Shown here: positions 13,428-14,526 of the stretch, piece by piece
Layout: each line of letters begins with the position of its first letter
How positions within the stretch are numbered: position 1 is the first letter of the stretch
The notes under the pieces: model-generated
What the model saw: only the letters and a program-made list of their open reading frames with translations
The model's database searches: none
What the model was told of the DNA's origin: nothing
Program-made: the position numbers and the translations under genes
Source: DASSFZ01 sp036514635
Lineage (GTDB): Bacteria > Chloroflexota > Anaerolineae > Fen-1058
Assembly (NCBI GenBank): GCA_036514635.1
Contig: DATBWU010000111.1
Location: 1 to 14,526 of the forward strand
DNA length: 14,526 nucleotides
Direction: 5' to 3'

Positions 13428-13492
13428 ACCACGGAGACACGGAGGGCACGGAGATTCTCTTATCCTCTCCGTGTTCTCAGCGTCTCCGTGGT
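13428..13492. repeat. Dyad repeat, family 1 (copy 5)
   Basis: 27-nt arms at 13428-13454 (starting ACCACGGAGACACGGAG) and 13466-13492 pair at 23 of 27 positions around an 11-nt centre. It lies between the convergent fusion gene and dehydrogenase gene, 9 bp from the latter's stop codon. Confidence 0.8.
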
Positions 13493-13500
13493 TCATATCC

Positions 13501-14520
13501 TCAGTACCCTCTTTCGAGATTCACCACATTCAGCAATTCTTCACCGGCCAAATAGCGGCGCAGGTTTTCCGCGAACAGCGCCATCGCGCGGTCGTCGTAG
13601 TGTGGTGTGAAGCCGGACACGTGCGGACTAAGGATCACGTTGGGCAGTGTCCACAGTGGGCTGGACGCGGGCAGCGGTTCCTCTTCGAACACGTCCAGCG
13701 CCGCGCCTCCGATCGTCCCGGCGCGCAGCGCCTCGATCAAAGCCGGCTCGTCGATCACGCCGCCGCGCGACACGTTGATTAACACGGCGTCGGGTTTCAT
13801 GCGCCGGAGCGCGGCTGCGCCGATCAAGTGGCGCGTGTCGGGCGTCAGCGGCAGCGTCAGCGCGACGTAGTCGGACTCGGCCAGCAGGTCGTGCAGCGCA
13901 GCAGCGGGGTAGAGATGATCCACGTAGGCGCGCTCTGCGTCGCCGGTGTCGGGCAATCGCCAATCGGTGTCGGCGACGTGCGCCGCGTCGCGCTGGGTCG
14001 CCAGCACGCGCATTCCGAACGCGCGCACCAGCCGGGCCACTTCGCGCCCGATGCTGCCGTAGCCGACGATACCGATCGTCGCTCCGCGCAGCTCGCGCGG
14101 CACGAACAGGCTCCAGCGATCCGCCGGCCACTCGGCCCGGCGCTGATACTCGATCAGGCGCGGCAGGCGATGCGCGAAGGCGAGCATCATCATCAAGATG
14201 TACTCGGCCATGTTGGGCGTGTGAATGCCGCTGCTGGTGGTGAGCATCACCTTTTTCAACAGCGGATGAGCCAGGAAATTCTCGACGCCCGCGAAGTGGC
14301 CTTGCACCCAGCGCAGATCGGGCGCTTGCTCGGGCGAAGGCATCAGGCTGGTGGTGTACAACACCTCGACGCCGCGCCAGGCTGCATCACCCAATTCGTC
14401 GAGCGTGCGCGCGATGCGATGCTCGACGCGCAGTCGTGGCGAAACCGCCCGCAGCCGCTCGATCAGCGGGTCGGGCAGCGGCGCTTGCGTGAGGACGAGA
14501 ACACGAATCGGATCGGCCAT
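13501..14520 (-). CDS. D-2-hydroxyacid dehydrogenase (NAD-dependent)
   Basis: A 339-residue enzyme of the D-isomer-specific 2-hydroxyacid dehydrogenase family, reducing 2-oxoacids or oxidising D-2-hydroxyacids with NAD(P). The Rossmann motif is GYGSIG (153-158). The catalytic triad is complete: Arg252 (NVSRGGVID), Glu281 (FEEEPL) and His300 (SPHVSGFTPHYDD). Asp and aromatic positions after the His are like those of glyoxylate/hydroxypyruvate-type and uncharacterised YcdW-like members; substrate cannot be assigned. It starts at ATG 14520, six bases from the window edge, so promoter and ribosome site are not visible and an upstream partner gene cannot be excluded. Length is normal for the family. 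Confidence 0.92.
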   Translation of the reverse strand: MADPIRVLVLTQAPLPDPLIERLRAVSPRLRVEHRIARTLDELGDAAWRGVEVLYTTSLMPSPEQAPDLRWVQGHFAGVENFLAHPLLKKVMLTTSSGIHTPNMAEYILMMMLAFAHRLPRLIEYQRRAEWPADRWSLFVPRELRGATIGIVGYGSIGREVARLVRAFGMRVLATQRDAAHVADTDWRLPDTGDAERAYVDHLYPAAALHDLLAESDYVALTLPLTPDTRHLIGAAALRRMKPDAVLINVSRGGVIDEPALIEALRAGTIGGAALDVFEEEPLPASSPLWTLPNVILSPHVSGFTPHYDDRAMALFAENLRRYLAGEELLNVVNLERGY

Positions 14521-14526
14521 GTTTCA

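Noticed and set aside
2561..13492. Possible CRISPR array from the recurrent repeats
   Set aside because: Copies are kilobases apart, each is a dyad rather than a direct repeat, there are no regular spacers, and no cas genes are seen.
12459..13496. 345-residue minus-strand frame opposite the fusion gene
   Set aside because: It is antisense to the SRPBCC-PDZ-DinB gene, which has a perfect ribosome site; the minus frame begins in the family 1 repeat.
1..14526. tRNA or rRNA genes
   Set aside because: I saw no cloverleaf-like segment with a GGTTCGAATCC-type T arm and no rRNA core sequences; a dedicated tRNAscan run would be needed to exclude an atypical tRNA.

Overview
This window is GC-rich bacterial DNA, chromosome-like, with no rRNA, tRNA, CRISPR array, phage module or intact transposase gene. 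The gene content suggests a Chloroflexota (Anaerolineae-type) genome: a DUF6159-like membrane protein, a class III-like PPK2, TPR proteins, a short prepilin peptidase, long multidomain fusions, and intergenic regions crowded with dyad repeats. This placement is an inference from gene style and was not tested by a search.

Layout, left to right. (1) An HD-domain phosphohydrolase (minus) and a TPR protein (plus) diverge from a 78-bp region holding two back-to-back promoters. (2) A 38-residue single-pass membrane protein (2680-2796) sits between the TPR gene and a nine-helix membrane protein (minus). The membrane protein diverges from a compact prepilin peptidase (plus). (3) A 350-bp composite of nested inverted repeats follows. 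(4) Next is a decayed polyamine-type ABC transporter locus: an intact PotA-like ATPase, only the last third of a PotC-like permease, and upstream a possible stub of a lipoprotein. (5) A 613-bp gene-poor, lower-GC stretch leads to an 894-residue fusion of a holin_4_2-like membrane domain, an alkaline-phosphatase-superfamily domain and a Yip1-like membrane domain. (6) A DUF6159-like protein is bracketed in mirror order by two repeat families. (7) Then come a PPK2 polyphosphate kinase (minus), an SRPBCC-PDZ-DinB three-domain fusion (plus), and a D-2-hydroxyacid dehydrogenase (minus) that runs almost to the right edge.

Most genes appear to be single transcription units. The exception is the potC/potA pair, 3 bp apart. 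Several promoters are clear by eye (TTGACA or TATAAT hexamers). For the TPR protein and the nine-helix protein the -10 box lies 7-9 nt from the start codon, which predicts leaderless or near-leaderless mRNAs. Genes with a longer leader (DUF6159, PPK2, SRPBCC fusion, the 38-residue protein) instead have GGAG or AGGAGG ribosome sites.

No coherent new defence or metabolic system is visible. The most interesting items are the two fusion proteins, the unannotated small membrane protein, the broken transporter operon, and four or five families of intergenic repeats. One repeat family is a hairpin array with constant TTCA/TGAA loops and changing but still paired stems.
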